A stretch of DNA of 52,443 nt from a virus. The stretch spans positions 1 to 52,443 of the IMG/VR virus record IMGVR_UViG_3300023109_002746; one strand, given 5' to 3'. Position 1 is the stretch's first letter. Each line of letters opens with the position of its first letter. Positions 7,067 to 13,971 of this stretch are shown here, one piece after another. Both the position numbers and the translations under genes were made by a program. The notes below the pieces were generated by a model, which saw only the letters and a list, made by a program, of their open reading frames with translations, was not told where the DNA came from and did no database searches.

Positions 7067-7377
7067 TACCATTTCCTACGCTGGTGAATGTAGATGTCGA
7101 TTCGCTTAGAATTGGCGATACCGCCATACACATCACCGTTGATTCGATAAGATCTACCACGAGGGCATTTCTCAATTGCTTCCCTACCTTTCAAAGAAAC
7201 GCGGTATTGTAAAGCGTAACCATAACGATCCACAGCATTCGATTCACGAAGCTGCTTATTCAAATACGTTACAATACCGCGTATTTCTTCAATCTGCATC
7301 ATGTCACCAACACATTGTGTGTCAGCACTTCCAATGTAGGACTCAGAGTTTCGCTTTTTCATATTCACTAATTTCAT
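7066..7377 (-). CDS. Hypothetical protein
   Basis: 103 residues from ATG 7377, six bases after TAGGAA. Mixed alpha/beta with a basic C-terminal half (KGREAIEKCPRGRSYRING, IYIHQRRKW). No recognised motif. First gene behind the strong promoter at 7410-7438, so probably early; it leads into five small genes joined by overlaps. Confidence 0.65.
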   Translation of the reverse strand: MKLVNMKKRNSESYIGSADTQCVGDMMQIEEIRGIVTYLNKQLRESNAVDRYGYALQYRVSLKGREAIEKCPRGRSYRINGDVYGGIANSKRIDIYIHQRRKW

Positions 7378-7409
7378 AACAAATTCCTAATCAATTTAAG
7401 ATACAGACC

Positions 7410-7438
7410 ATTCTATACTAGTTCAAAGCAAATGTCAA
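7410..7438 (-). promoter_or_regulatory. Sigma70-type promoter, TTGACA class
   Basis: -35 TTGACA (7438-7433), 17-base spacer, -10 TAGAAT (7415-7410), 33 bases upstream of ATG 7377. The upstream part (AACAGTTGACATTTGCTTTG) is shared with the promoter at 8672-8700. Confidence 0.85.
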
Positions 7439-7446
7439 CTGTTTTT

Positions 7447-7650
7447 TTAACTTTTTTTGCTAAAGAAAACAGACCGAGTTAGACCACCAAAGTAGTAAGA
7501 CATAAACAGAGCAGAGACTACGATGAGTGCTGTTGCTGCCGCTTCCTTATCACCACCGATTGCAGTACCGACTATTAGGAACAGTTGAGTGCCGCCGATG
7601 ATAACTCCCATTGCAATGAGACCTACCGCCATATTTTTAAACATTTCCAT
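7447..7650 (-). CDS. Small two-helix membrane protein
   Basis: 67 residues with two hydrophobic helices (MAVGLIAMGVIIGGTQLFLIVG and ATALIVVSALFMSYYFGG region) joined by a short polar loop (GGDKEAA). AGGAG precedes the ATG. It follows the DUF932 gene after a terminator, so it needs read-through or its own promoter. It has the size and shape of a small holin or antiholin but sits far from the lysis genes. Function unknown. Confidence 0.6.
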   Translation of the reverse strand: MEMFKNMAVGLIAMGVIIGGTQLFLIVGTAIGGDKEAAATALIVVSALFMSYYFGGLTRSVFFSKKS

Positions 7651-7666
7651 AAGATTTCTCCTTAAT

Positions 7667-7690
7667 AAAAAAAGGTAGCTTACGCTACCT
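7667..7690 (-). terminator. Intrinsic terminator overlapping the DUF932 stop codon
   Basis: Minus strand: stem AGGTAGC (7690-7684), loop GTAA containing the stop TAA, stem GCTACCT (7679-7673), then seven T's. The gene's last codons form the first arm of the stem. Confidence 0.8.
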
Positions 7691-8636
7691 CCGCCATTTC
7701 AACCGCTAGGTCGAGGGCTGCAACTTTACGCTTAGCGTTTGTACCGAACCAAGCCGAAGTGGCTCGAGCATCAGCAGAACGTCCAAGCTCGTGATCAGTC
7801 ATGTAAGTGACTGCGTTGTATGCATTCCACCAAGTACCACGAGCAAAGTCCGCGCCTGGTTGAGTGTCTACAATTTCGAAGGCACGTTCAGCGGTTCGGC
7901 TGAGTGTGCGATGTTCTTGGGAGGAAGTACCGAAGACTTGTCCAAGGAAGTTCTTGAACGACTCGTCGGTGTATCGCTTCTTACCAAGGAACTCAGCAGC
8001 TTCTTTGAACTGTCCCATACGCATATGTGAGATTCCAAGAGCAGCTTTAACCTGATCAGCATCGAACTCATTACGATGAGAAACTCGTACTGCAGGTTGA
8101 CCTTTTTCGGTAAGAGCCATAGTGAGGGTATTGTTACAAACAGTTCGTGTCATTACAAATTTGCAATCAATGGAACGTCCGTATACGTGAGGATTCGAGA
8201 ATAGAAGGTAGCCCTTCACCTCGTCACCGCCGAACAGAGTGAATCCATCTTTGACATCAGCTGATGCCCATACAATTTGTCCGTCTTTCAACGAACCAGC
8301 AGTGTCCATTACCATGTCACCAGCTCGTACGAATTCGTTAAAGAACTCGAAGGCTGTGTCGTTTTGGCATGGATTCCACTTGCCACCCACGTTTGTAAGA
8401 ATCTTGTTATCGGTATCACGTACCAAAGCTTGTTGACCAGTGAGAACTTGCTCACCGTTGATGTTAATATAAGAATCTTCAAGACGTACTTTCCAATCGA
8501 GTCCTGCAGCAACCTGCATTTCACGTGGAGTCATGTCGTCTTCTACTGCTGTTCCAAGACCGTGCCAAGGCACACCAGAGGAGAGTCGATAAGCCATTTG
8601 AGCTTCGCCGTTTACCATTTCAAGTTCATGAGACAT
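7680..8636 (-). CDS. DUF932 / phage-plasmid-like protein (TIGR03299 type)
   Basis: 318 residues. The N-terminal pattern PWHGLGTAVEDDMTPREMQ with AGLDWKV, and later VLTNVGGKWNPCQN, LFSNPHVYGRS and TRTVCNNTL, are the marks of the DUF932 family carried by phages and plasmids. Its function is not established; some members are linked to replication or stress. It forms a single-gene unit: strong promoter at 8672-8700, common leader, and a terminator that overlaps its stop. Such isolation suggests high early expression. Family firm, role unknown. Confidence 0.85.
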   Translation of the reverse strand: MSHELEMVNGEAQMAYRLSSGVPWHGLGTAVEDDMTPREMQVAAGLDWKVRLEDSYININGEQVLTGQQALVRDTDNKILTNVGGKWNPCQNDTAFEFFNEFVRAGDMVMDTAGSLKDGQIVWASADVKDGFTLFGGDEVKGYLLFSNPHVYGRSIDCKFVMTRTVCNNTLTMALTEKGQPAVRVSHRNEFDADQVKAALGISHMRMGQFKEAAEFLGKKRYTDESFKNFLGQVFGTSSQEHRTLSRTAERAFEIVDTQPGADFARGTWWNAYNAVTYMTDHELGRSADARATSAWFGTNAKRKVAALDLAVEMAEVA

Positions 8637-8671
8637 AATGTAGTTTCCTATTCAATTAATTTATGAGTACT

Positions 8672-8700
8672 ATTATACTCTAGTTCAAAGCAAATGTCAA
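8672..8700 (-). promoter_or_regulatory. Sigma70-type promoter, TTGACA class
   Basis: -35 TTGACA (8700-8695), 17-base spacer, -10 TATAAT (8677-8672), followed by a leader like the cassette leader (ATAAATTAATTGA). Both boxes match the host consensus exactly. Confidence 0.9.
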
Positions 8701-8719
8701 CTGTTTTTTTGATTTAATT

Positions 8720-8917
8720 TCAATTTTTTTTCGTTTTGGAGATCCTGTAGTTCAGACCTCCAAATGTTACTGTTTGAAGCCAGCAAATTGCTAGCCAGTT
8801 CGTTACTGTGAACGCAATACCGAGATTGAACAACGTGTTCAAAGCCCAGATCGTGACCAAAGGAGCGAGGAATACCCCCGCTACAATGACCAAAAGAATT
8901 GCGAATGCTTTACTCAT
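8720..8917 (-). CDS. Small membrane protein
   Basis: 65 residues with two hydrophobic helices (FAILLVIVAGVFLAPLVTIWAL and FTVTNWLAICWLQTVTF) and a short basic tail. Its start overlaps the end of the next upstream gene by four bases. Function unknown. Confidence 0.6.
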   Translation of the reverse strand: MSKAFAILLVIVAGVFLAPLVTIWALNTLFNLGIAFTVTNWLAICWLQTVTFGGLNYRISKTKKN

Positions 8918-9099
8918 TGCTGAGGTCCTTTTCGTACAAGTTCGGGCAGAGGACTGTCAGAGTACACACTCACCGCTTTAACAGCAGAAAGTGGGAAAGC
9001 CGTTGGGGTATGCTTAGCAAACTCTACAATCTCGTCGAACGTCATGCCAAGGAAGGCTGCTTCCTTCCGAATGATTTTAATTGCTGCGTTAACAGTCAT
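8914..9099 (-). CDS. Small hypothetical protein
   Basis: 61 residues (start MTVNAAIKIIRKEAAFLG). Mostly helical, soluble. The ATG overlaps the preceding stop as TAATG. That junction is a near-exact copy of the one at 9271-9300. Not recognised. Confidence 0.6.
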   Translation of the reverse strand: MTVNAAIKIIRKEAAFLGMTFDEIVEFAKHTPTAFPLSAVKAVSVYSDSPLPELVRKGPQQ

Positions 9100-9124
9100 T
9101 ATGCTACATCCTCCATTTTTTCAC
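9095..9124. repeat. 30-base gene-junction direct repeat, copy 1
   Basis: Matches 9271-9300 at 29 of 30 positions. On the minus strand it encodes the last codons of one gene (MEDVA, stop) overlapping the ATG of the next. Confidence 0.9.
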
Positions 9125-9275
9125 GAAAGTTTTGAGTCCAAGCAGAAAAGATCTCTTTGGCCTCTTCATTAGAAAGATCAAATGCTTCTTGCAGATGTCG
9201 TGGAGCACCAAACATGTTGATGGTACCACCCTCTCTCAGAGCATCAAGGTACGAAAAGTATTCTTTCAAAGTCAT
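9099..9275 (-). CDS. Small hypothetical protein (58 aa)
   Basis: Frame from ATG 9275 to TAA 9099 (start MTLKEYFSYLDALREGG, end KMEDVA). Helical and acidic. It shares its C-terminal MEDVA and its start context with the gene at 9275-9619, because both junctions carry the same 30-base repeat. Coupled to both neighbours by TAATG overlaps. Not recognised. Confidence 0.6.
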   Translation of the reverse strand: MTLKEYFSYLDALREGGTINMFGAPRHLQEAFDLSNEEAKEIFSAWTQNFREKMEDVA

Positions 9276-9300
9276 TATGCTACATCCTCCATTTCTTCAC
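9271..9300. repeat. 30-base gene-junction direct repeat, copy 2
   Basis: Matches 9095-9124 with a single mismatch (C at 9295 versus T at 9119). It encodes the end of the gene at 9275-9619 and the start of the gene at 9099-9275. Confidence 0.9.
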
Positions 9301-9619
9301 ATTTCATGAAACCTATTGGAGCAACTTCATACTTCCCATCTTCAGTGAACATAACGTCACCAACCGATGTAGAACGAAGACCGTATCCACCTTCACAAAG
9401 TGAAGCCACTCGAGTAACGTTAGGATTGAAGTCACCGTTATCTTCGATGTCGGTACGTGACCAAGAACCCATAACGTTGTTAGTCCAACGATAAGCATAC
9501 TCTAAAGCTTCCATTACATTATCCATAGGAGCTTCTACTACAGCAACTCGAGTAAAGACTTTCTTTTCGTCGTTGTTTCGAGCGAAGAGGCTTTCGTTGT
9601 GGTAGACAGTTACTTTCAT
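9275..9619 (-). CDS. Hypothetical protein
   Basis: 114 residues from the ATG at 9619, nine bases after AAGGA; the ATG at 9628 overlaps that ribosome site. Begins MKVTVYHNESLFARNN, alpha/beta, with an acidic C-terminus (KCEEMEDVA). Similar small proteins occur in other phages, function unknown. First gene behind cassette copy D. Confidence 0.65.
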   Translation of the reverse strand: MKVTVYHNESLFARNNDEKKVFTRVAVVEAPMDNVMEALEYAYRWTNNVMGSWSRTDIEDNGDFNPNVTRVASLCEGGYGLRSTSVGDVMFTEDGKYEVAPIGFMKCEEMEDVA

Positions 9620-9621
9620 GT

Positions 9622-9735
9622 TTTTCATTCCTTATCAATTAATTTATGAGTACCATTCTACCCTAAAAAGCAACGGTTGTACACCTTTTTGTGCAATTAT
9701 TTTCACTTTTTTTAGATCATTTTGGAATAAAGATT
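9622..9735 (-). repeat. Promoter/stem-loop cassette, copy D
   Basis: Carries the same leader, GGTAC, TAGAAT and TGTACA boxes as copies B, C and E. The spacer is diverged and the upstream half-site is one base shorter (TTTAGATCATTT). Confidence 0.75.
9655..9683 (-). promoter_or_regulatory. Sigma70-type promoter, TGTACA class
   Basis: -35 TGTACA (9683-9678), 17-base spacer, -10 TAGAAT (9660-9655), 36 bases before ATG 9619. Confidence 0.75.
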
Positions 9736-9755
9736 GAAGTTCTTAGATCAAAAAG

Positions 9756-10283
9756 TTATATGGCCTGCTCCCAATGGCTTTCCAGCATATGGGTGGCTCG
9801 TTCGACTAAGATGGGATTTGCTTTCGTAAGCATATTGAGCATATATCTCTTCTCATGCTTGAAAGCTCTGTGGAAGAATTTTTGGTCATGCTTAATGATC
9901 GAATCGGCATTCGAGATCAAGTCAGCAATCTTGATAGTCTGAGACTCGGCAGGTCCCAGAGCGAAGTGGTCAGCATCCATCTTCTTACGAAACGTTCTAT
10001 TTCCATCCATCTTTTCGGAAACATTCGTACAGTAGTGAACATACATACCAATCTTAGGTCCAAACTTATTGCATAGCTCGTCCATAGTGACATCGCAATC
10101 TTCTACGACATCATGCAACAGAGCAGCCGCAATCATATCTGGAGTATGATCAACAGTTTCGACGATTTCAGCAACAGCAACAGTGTGCGTAATGTACGGC
10201 TCACCTGTGTACTTTCGTCTTTGGTTCCCATGTGCTTTGATAGCGAACATGAGGGCATCATTAACTAGCTTTTTTGAATTCAT
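9756..10283 (-). CDS. HD-domain protein, MESH1/SpoT-hydrolase-like
   Basis: 175 residues from the ATG at 10283, just after the previous stop. The metal-binding motifs of the RelA/SpoT-type HD hydrolases are present: KAHGNQRRKYTGEPYITH (His33), LLHDVVED (His57, Asp58, then Glu61-Asp62), and KIADLISNADSI near residue 120. Stand-alone proteins of this kind hydrolyse (p)ppGpp or other nucleotide alarmones with Mn2+. In a phage it could remove the host stringent-response signal. The fold is well supported; the substrate is inferred. Confidence 0.8.
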   Translation of the reverse strand: MNSKKLVNDALMFAIKAHGNQRRKYTGEPYITHTVAVAEIVETVDHTPDMIAAALLHDVVEDCDVTMDELCNKFGPKIGMYVHYCTNVSEKMDGNRTFRKKMDADHFALGPAESQTIKIADLISNADSIIKHDQKFFHRAFKHEKRYMLNMLTKANPILVERATHMLESHWEQAI

Positions 10284-10284
10284 G

Positions 10285-10638
10285 TCAATGTATCGTTTGT
10301 GGTGACTTATCATCGAATAGGCCATCAATCATATCGTGAGTAAAGTCACCGTGTCCCGATTTGATTAGCTCGATAGCACTAGGGTATTCTGTTTCAGACT
10401 CAACCGGCAAAATAAGCAGGTCCTTTCTTTTGTTGGGTGGAAAGGCATTCGAGACAAAGAAGCGTGCGTGTTCCTTTGTTTTGAATGAGCATGCGCTGGT
10501 TAAACCGAATGGATTCTGAGAAGCAAAACAAATATAGATCTTTCCTTCATCAGAGTCGTCTCCCCATTCCTCACTATTGTAAGTTCCTAAGAAGACTCCC
10601 ATTTTCTTATCAGCTAGTACGTACTTTGTCTTTTTCAT
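10285..10638 (-). CDS. Hypothetical protein
   Basis: 117 residues, soluble, starting MKKTKYVLADKKMGVFLG. The strand pattern (KYVLADKKMGVFLGTY, KIYICFASQNPFG, FKTKEHARFFVS) suggests a small alpha/beta fold. It overlaps the exonuclease gene by 29 bases and ends just before the HD gene. Not recognised. Confidence 0.65.
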   Translation of the reverse strand: MKKTKYVLADKKMGVFLGTYNSEEWGDDSDEGKIYICFASQNPFGLTSACSFKTKEHARFFVSNAFPPNKRKDLLILPVESETEYPSAIELIKSGHGDFTHDMIDGLFDDKSPQTIH

Positions 10639-11296
10639 AGAGGTTTGAATATGCCTCCCTTACAGCTTTAAAATGTTCGATGTATTCTTCTGTGTCGATA
10701 ACAAAGGTCTGAGGTTCAGAATCATCTACCCCTATTAGTACTACACCTTTACGGATAGGAGTGCCTGTACGCTCTTCGAAGGCCTTCGCATAGAAAGAAA
10801 CTTGCATAAAGTAATTCTGGATCTTATCAGGACTCTTTATTCTACGTGATGTTTTAAAATCAATCACTGATAACTCACCTTCAAACTCAGCAATACAATC
10901 GACTTGTCCTGCTGTTGCGAGTTCATCACTATAGAGAAAACATTCCTGGAACCATATATTATTTATTTTTTCGTCAAGCAATGGCTTCATAGTATTGAAC
11001 ATGTGAATGTTTGCAGGCATGTGCTTTTTAGAATAGTCTTCTTTATTATCAATGTAGTCTTCGCAGAGTTTATGAACTGCGGTACCACGGCCTGCGGCTT
11101 GTCTTGAGATTTGATTGGCTTTATCTTCACCTACTCGCTTACGCCATTCCATTAGTTCCTTCTTACCAAGGATACCAAGAACGGTAGTTACTGAGGGATA
11201 GGCTTCGCCTGTGGGAGTAAAGTAACGACGTCCAGCTTCTGTCGTCTTACGTGTTAGGGTAGGTAGATCAATACCATGATCAGCATGGGTAAACAT
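10610..11296 (-). CDS. PD-(D/E)XK exonuclease, Cas4/RecB-like
   Basis: 228 residues. The nuclease core is visible: GRGTAVHKLCEDY (motif with His), AGQVDCIAEFEGELSVIDFKTS (Asp...Asp-x-Lys catalytic centre) and YFMQVSFYAKAFEERTG (QxxxY helix). This is the Cas4/RecB-type single-strand exonuclease fold found in many T4-like and other phages, likely acting in recombination or DNA degradation. No four-cysteine Fe-S cluster is visible. First gene behind the strong promoter at 11325-11353. Confidence 0.85.
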   Translation of the reverse strand: MFTHADHGIDLPTLTRKTTEAGRRYFTPTGEAYPSVTTVLGILGKKELMEWRKRVGEDKANQISRQAAGRGTAVHKLCEDYIDNKEDYSKKHMPANIHMFNTMKPLLDEKINNIWFQECFLYSDELATAGQVDCIAEFEGELSVIDFKTSRRIKSPDKIQNYFMQVSFYAKAFEERTGTPIRKGVVLIGVDDSEPQTFVIDTEEYIEHFKAVREAYSNLYEKDKVRTS

Positions 11297-11324
11297 AATA
11301 TAGCCTTTTCAATTTGAATGTACC

Positions 11325-11353
11325 ATTATAACACAGCTAATTGTAATTGTCAA
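11325..11353 (-). promoter_or_regulatory. Sigma70-type promoter, TTGACA class
   Basis: -35 TTGACA (11353-11348), 17-base spacer, -10 TATAAT (11330-11325), GGTAC, 29 bases before ATG 11296. Perfect consensus in both boxes. Confidence 0.9.
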
Positions 11354-11374
11354 CTGTTATTTTAGCGGATTGTC

Positions 11375-11623
11375 TTACCCGAGATCAACTGTTCTATCGT
11401 CATTTGTGAACTGCTCTTGCAATGCAGCAGCGTCAGCAGCCTTTTCAAACTGAAAAGTGTATTGACCATCGTCTGGATCGATTGAGTATTCCCAGACCTT
11501 TTCGTCAAGATTAGAATTGATCCACTTGATACATGCAGGTCCTTCAACATCCTTAAGGATGACTCTAAATGATTGGGTCATCAACCAGTTTAATTTATAG
11601 TCTTGAATTTCTTGAGTGCTCAT
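11375..11623 (-). CDS. Hypothetical protein
   Basis: 82 residues (start MSTQEIQDYKLNWLM), acidic, alpha/beta with FRVILKDVEGPACIKW and YTFQFEKAADAAAL. It stands alone after the phoH terminator and before the exonuclease promoter. Not recognised. Confidence 0.6.
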   Translation of the reverse strand: MSTQEIQDYKLNWLMTQSFRVILKDVEGPACIKWINSNLDEKVWEYSIDPDDGQYTFQFEKAADAAALQEQFTNDDRTVDLG

Positions 11624-11644
11624 GTTAGTCTCTCGTTTTTAATG

Positions 11645-11681
11645 ATAAAGAAAAGCTGCCCTATCGAAACAGGACAGCTTT
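11645..11681 (-). terminator. Intrinsic terminator after phoH
   Basis: Minus strand: AAAGCTGTCCT (11681-11671), loop GTTTCGAT, AGGGCAGCTTT (11662-11652; one G-U pair), then TCTTTATC. It lies just after the phoH stop. Confidence 0.75.
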
Positions 11682-11698
11682 CACCTCCTATTTTTTAT

Positions 11699-12454
11699 TT
11701 ATGCAACGGCTCGCATTGGTTTAGTTTCATATCTTTCTTTTGCGATTATGTATTCCTTTACGAGGCCTGAGCGAACAATATCCTCGACTCCAAACTGAAC
11801 TAGTTCAAATGAAGGTATACTTTTAATCACATTAATAAAAGATACTAAGCCAGAAACATCGTTCCTGTTTCTAGATCCAGCCAGGTCATCCTGTCTGGTG
11901 TCTCCGCAGAAAATGATCTTTGAAGACTCACCTACCCGAGTAATAATACTATCAAGTTCATGATAGGTCATACTCTGGCATTCGTCTACTACGATAATCG
12001 AATTGTCAAACGTCAATCCTCTTACGAAAGATGAAGTCATAAACTTAATTTGGCGTTTTTGGATGAGAATTTCCCAGGCATCACCTCGACCAAACAAATC
12101 ACGTGTAATATCGGCATAGGGTATTGCGTATACTGCTTCCTTTTGCGCTTGTGTACCAGGCATGAATCCTTGCTCTCTGGTCTGAACCGCGGATCGGATA
12201 ATAACTATTTGATCGTAACCTTCATCGCTGAGTACGTCTTGAAGTGCAAGATATAATGCACACATAGTTTTACCAGTTCCTGCCGTTCCTATTGCAGCAA
12301 TATTTTTACCGCTTCGATATTCGTAGAACATATCCTCCTGTGTTTGTGTAATTGGTCTGATTTGTCTCATGCTAAACTTGGAATTTAATGTTCCATTATT
12401 CTCACGCTGTTGTCTACGCTTCTCTTTTGTAGTTAAGCGACGTTGTTTCGACAT
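11699..12454 (-). CDS. phoH: PhoH-family P-loop ATPase
   Basis: 251 residues. Walker A GTAGTGKT at 56-63, Walker B IIVVDECQS around 150, and the arginine-rich N-terminus typical of phage PhoH (LTTKEKRRQQRENNG). PhoH proteins are ATPases related to superfamily 1 helicases and are common in marine phages; bacterial forms link to RNA turnover. The exact phage role is not established. It ends the unit RNase H to PhoH and is followed by a terminator. Confidence 0.9.
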   Translation of the reverse strand: MSKQRRLTTKEKRRQQRENNGTLNSKFSMRQIRPITQTQEDMFYEYRSGKNIAAIGTAGTGKTMCALYLALQDVLSDEGYDQIVIIRSAVQTREQGFMPGTQAQKEAVYAIPYADITRDLFGRGDAWEILIQKRQIKFMTSSFVRGLTFDNSIIVVDECQSMTYHELDSIITRVGESSKIIFCGDTRQDDLAGSRNRNDVSGLVSFINVIKSIPSFELVQFGVEDIVRSGLVKEYIIAKERYETKPMRAVA

Positions 12455-12484
12455 ATAAAACCTCCTTAATCAAGATCAAGAGGA

Positions 12485-12727
12485 TTAGAAATCGTTGATC
12501 TTGTTGCCTGAATAAGCCTTATTGGCTTTCATGTTTCTTAGGACATCACGAAATCCTTGGTCTGGTTTTTTCAGACCAAGTCGCACCGAATCACCTAATG
12601 CCGGTGCTGAATTTATAATAGGATCTAAATGAGGGTTTTCTTCGAGGAATTTGAGCTTATCATCGTATGACATCATACGATCAAATGTTTCTTGTGTGTT
12701 GTTGTCTCGGAAGGAGTACGTTGGCAT
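12485..12727 (-). CDS. Conserved T4-like small protein
   Basis: 80 residues from ATG 12727 (12730 is equally possible). The N-terminal MPTYSFRDNNTQETF resembles the start of FmdB-type regulators, but the cysteines are missing; the C-terminal APALGDSVRLGLKKPDQGFR is well conserved among marine T4-like phages as far as I recall. Function unknown. An exact late promoter (12756-12763) lies upstream, suggesting virion or late-stage use. Confidence 0.7.
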   Translation of the reverse strand: MPTYSFRDNNTQETFDRMMSYDDKLKFLEENPHLDPIINSAPALGDSVRLGLKKPDQGFRDVLRNMKANKAYSGNKINDF

Positions 12728-12755
12728 CAATTGGTTCTCTTCTTCATATAAGGAT

Positions 12756-12763
12756 TATTTATA
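12756..12763 (-). promoter_or_regulatory. T4-type late promoter TATAAATA
   Basis: Exact TATAAATA on the minus strand, 28 bases upstream of the ATG at 12727 (25 bases upstream of the alternative ATG at 12730). Confidence 0.65.
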
Positions 12764-12764
12764 A

Positions 12765-13340
12765 TTAACCGACTACATAATTGTAGATTTCTTTCCAATT
12801 ATATACACGTTTTGCGTCACCGCTATAATCCTTATTATGTTGGTGGTCAACTAAGATACTATCTAAACCGGCCTGAATTCCTACATCGGCATTTTCCGGC
12901 TTGTCTTCAACCCATATACACCCACTATCTTTATAGCGTGCTAGGGCTTCGTCCTTGTCAGCTCCAGTGTCCAAGTACGTATACTTTTCAAATACTGTTG
13001 GGCCAAATAGTTCAATTAAGTTCTTAGTTCGTAAGTGTTGAGCGTAATCATCATTACTTAACGATGTAATGGCGTGGAAGATATATCCATGCTCTTGGTG
13101 TAGCTTTTTAACGTACTTAATAGCATCAAGGTACGGAGGGAGTTTACGAATCCAGGCTGATTCATTAAACATTCTAACTAGCCTTCGACTATCTTCTTTA
13201 TTAATTAGATACCTATCGTGAATGCTATAAGTATCGGTACGCATTTCTTTATAACCGTGACGACTCATCCATTGGTTGAATGAGTATGCCCAATCAAGTA
13301 GGACGCCGTCACAATCAGTTAAAATTACCTTTTCTCTCAT
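12765..13340 (-). CDS. HAD-superfamily phosphatase
   Basis: 191 residues. Motif I is TDCDGVLLDW (Asp9 nucleophile, Asp11); motif II is the ITSLS stretch; KDEALARYKDSGCIWVEDK supplies the motif III lysine and motif IV acids. Such small HAD enzymes act as nucleotidases or polynucleotide phosphatases; T4-like phages often carry one near nucleotide metabolism genes. Its ATG overlaps the previous stop (TAATG). The superfamily is firm; the substrate is unknown. Confidence 0.8.
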   Translation of the reverse strand: MREKVILTDCDGVLLDWAYSFNQWMSRHGYKEMRTDTYSIHDRYLINKEDSRRLVRMFNESAWIRKLPPYLDAIKYVKKLHQEHGYIFHAITSLSNDDYAQHLRTKNLIELFGPTVFEKYTYLDTGADKDEALARYKDSGCIWVEDKPENADVGIQAGLDSILVDHQHNKDYSGDAKRVYNWKEIYNYVVG

Positions 13341-13510
13341 TAATATTTCTCATCTCTAAAGTCTTTAAAATTTTTGTACTTTTCTTCGTACTTGCTGCGT
13401 TTGTTTTTGCGCCGCTTTCCTTTTTCTTTTTCTTTAAAACGATCTTCTTTACGAACATCTTCCCAGTCATCAAATCCAGCGTCACGGATATCTTTAAAAC
13501 GCTTAGCCAT
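13340..13510 (-). CDS. Small highly basic protein (56 aa)
   Basis: Frame from ATG 13510 to TAA 13340 (start MAKRFKDIRDAGFDDWED, then a Lys/Arg-rich middle KEKEKGKRRKNKRSKYEEK). Similar tiny basic proteins are common in T4-like phages and may bind nucleic acid. A longer frame on the same strand (13315-13518) is rejected because this one has TAATG coupling to the HAD gene and sensible composition. Function inferred only. Confidence 0.7.
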   Translation of the reverse strand: MAKRFKDIRDAGFDDWEDVRKEDRFKEKEKGKRRKNKRSKYEEKYKNFKDFRDEKY

Positions 13511-13528
13511 GGTGTCACACTTCCCTTG

Positions 13529-13969
13529 TTAATCTAGTTTGATCGGAGTGGTAAAGAGATCAGGGAACGCTTCTTCAAGCGTCTTGTATGTAAGACCTTT
13601 TACCGATTTATGCGAAATCATATTCTTTGCAAGAATGTCTGCATCTTCATTCATGAGATCTTCTAAAAGACTGATGAATAAAGCTTCACGCTTAAGTTGA
13701 GCGATATGATCATAACCACCGCCTTTTACGAAAATACGTAAACGACGAGCTTCACGATACAGCATAGTATGTGCATCGGTTAGCTTATTGTACCTCCACG
13801 GCGGAGGAGTTTCAGGTAATAGAAACTCAACATCCTTATCATAAATGAGTCTAACTACTTGTCGAAAAGGTTGCGAATCATTCTTTCGAAGAAAGTCAAT
13901 CTTATCTTGCTTTTTAGTTAGTTTACCCATCTCAGCTAGTATTTCTGAGACTGCCAATTTAATTGCCAT
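13529..13969 (-). CDS. DUF6433-like conserved phage protein
   Basis: 146 residues (start MAIKLAVSEILAEMGKL). The segments KIDFLRKNDSQPFRQVVRL, PPPWRYNKL and LFISLLEDLMNEDADIL match a family I recall as widespread in T4-like marine phages next to the RNase H gene. All-helical, no enzyme motif visible. Two bases after rnh, in its operon; likely a replication-linked accessory. Family by memory, function unknown. Confidence 0.7.
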   Translation of the reverse strand: MAIKLAVSEILAEMGKLTKKQDKIDFLRKNDSQPFRQVVRLIYDKDVEFLLPETPPPWRYNKLTDAHTMLYREARRLRIFVKGGGYDHIAQLKREALFISLLEDLMNEDADILAKNMISHKSVKGLTYKTLEEAFPDLFTTPIKLD

Positions 13970-13971
13970 TA

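Noticed and set aside
7447-7650. Small two-helix protein as the holin
   Set aside because: The size fits, but it lies 26 kb from the spanins, downstream of an early-type DUF932 unit, and no holin signature is visible.
13315-13518. 67-codon minus-strand frame rich in lysine
   Set aside because: The overlapping 56-codon frame 13340-13510 has a better start, TAATG coupling to the next gene and a composition seen in T4-like phages.
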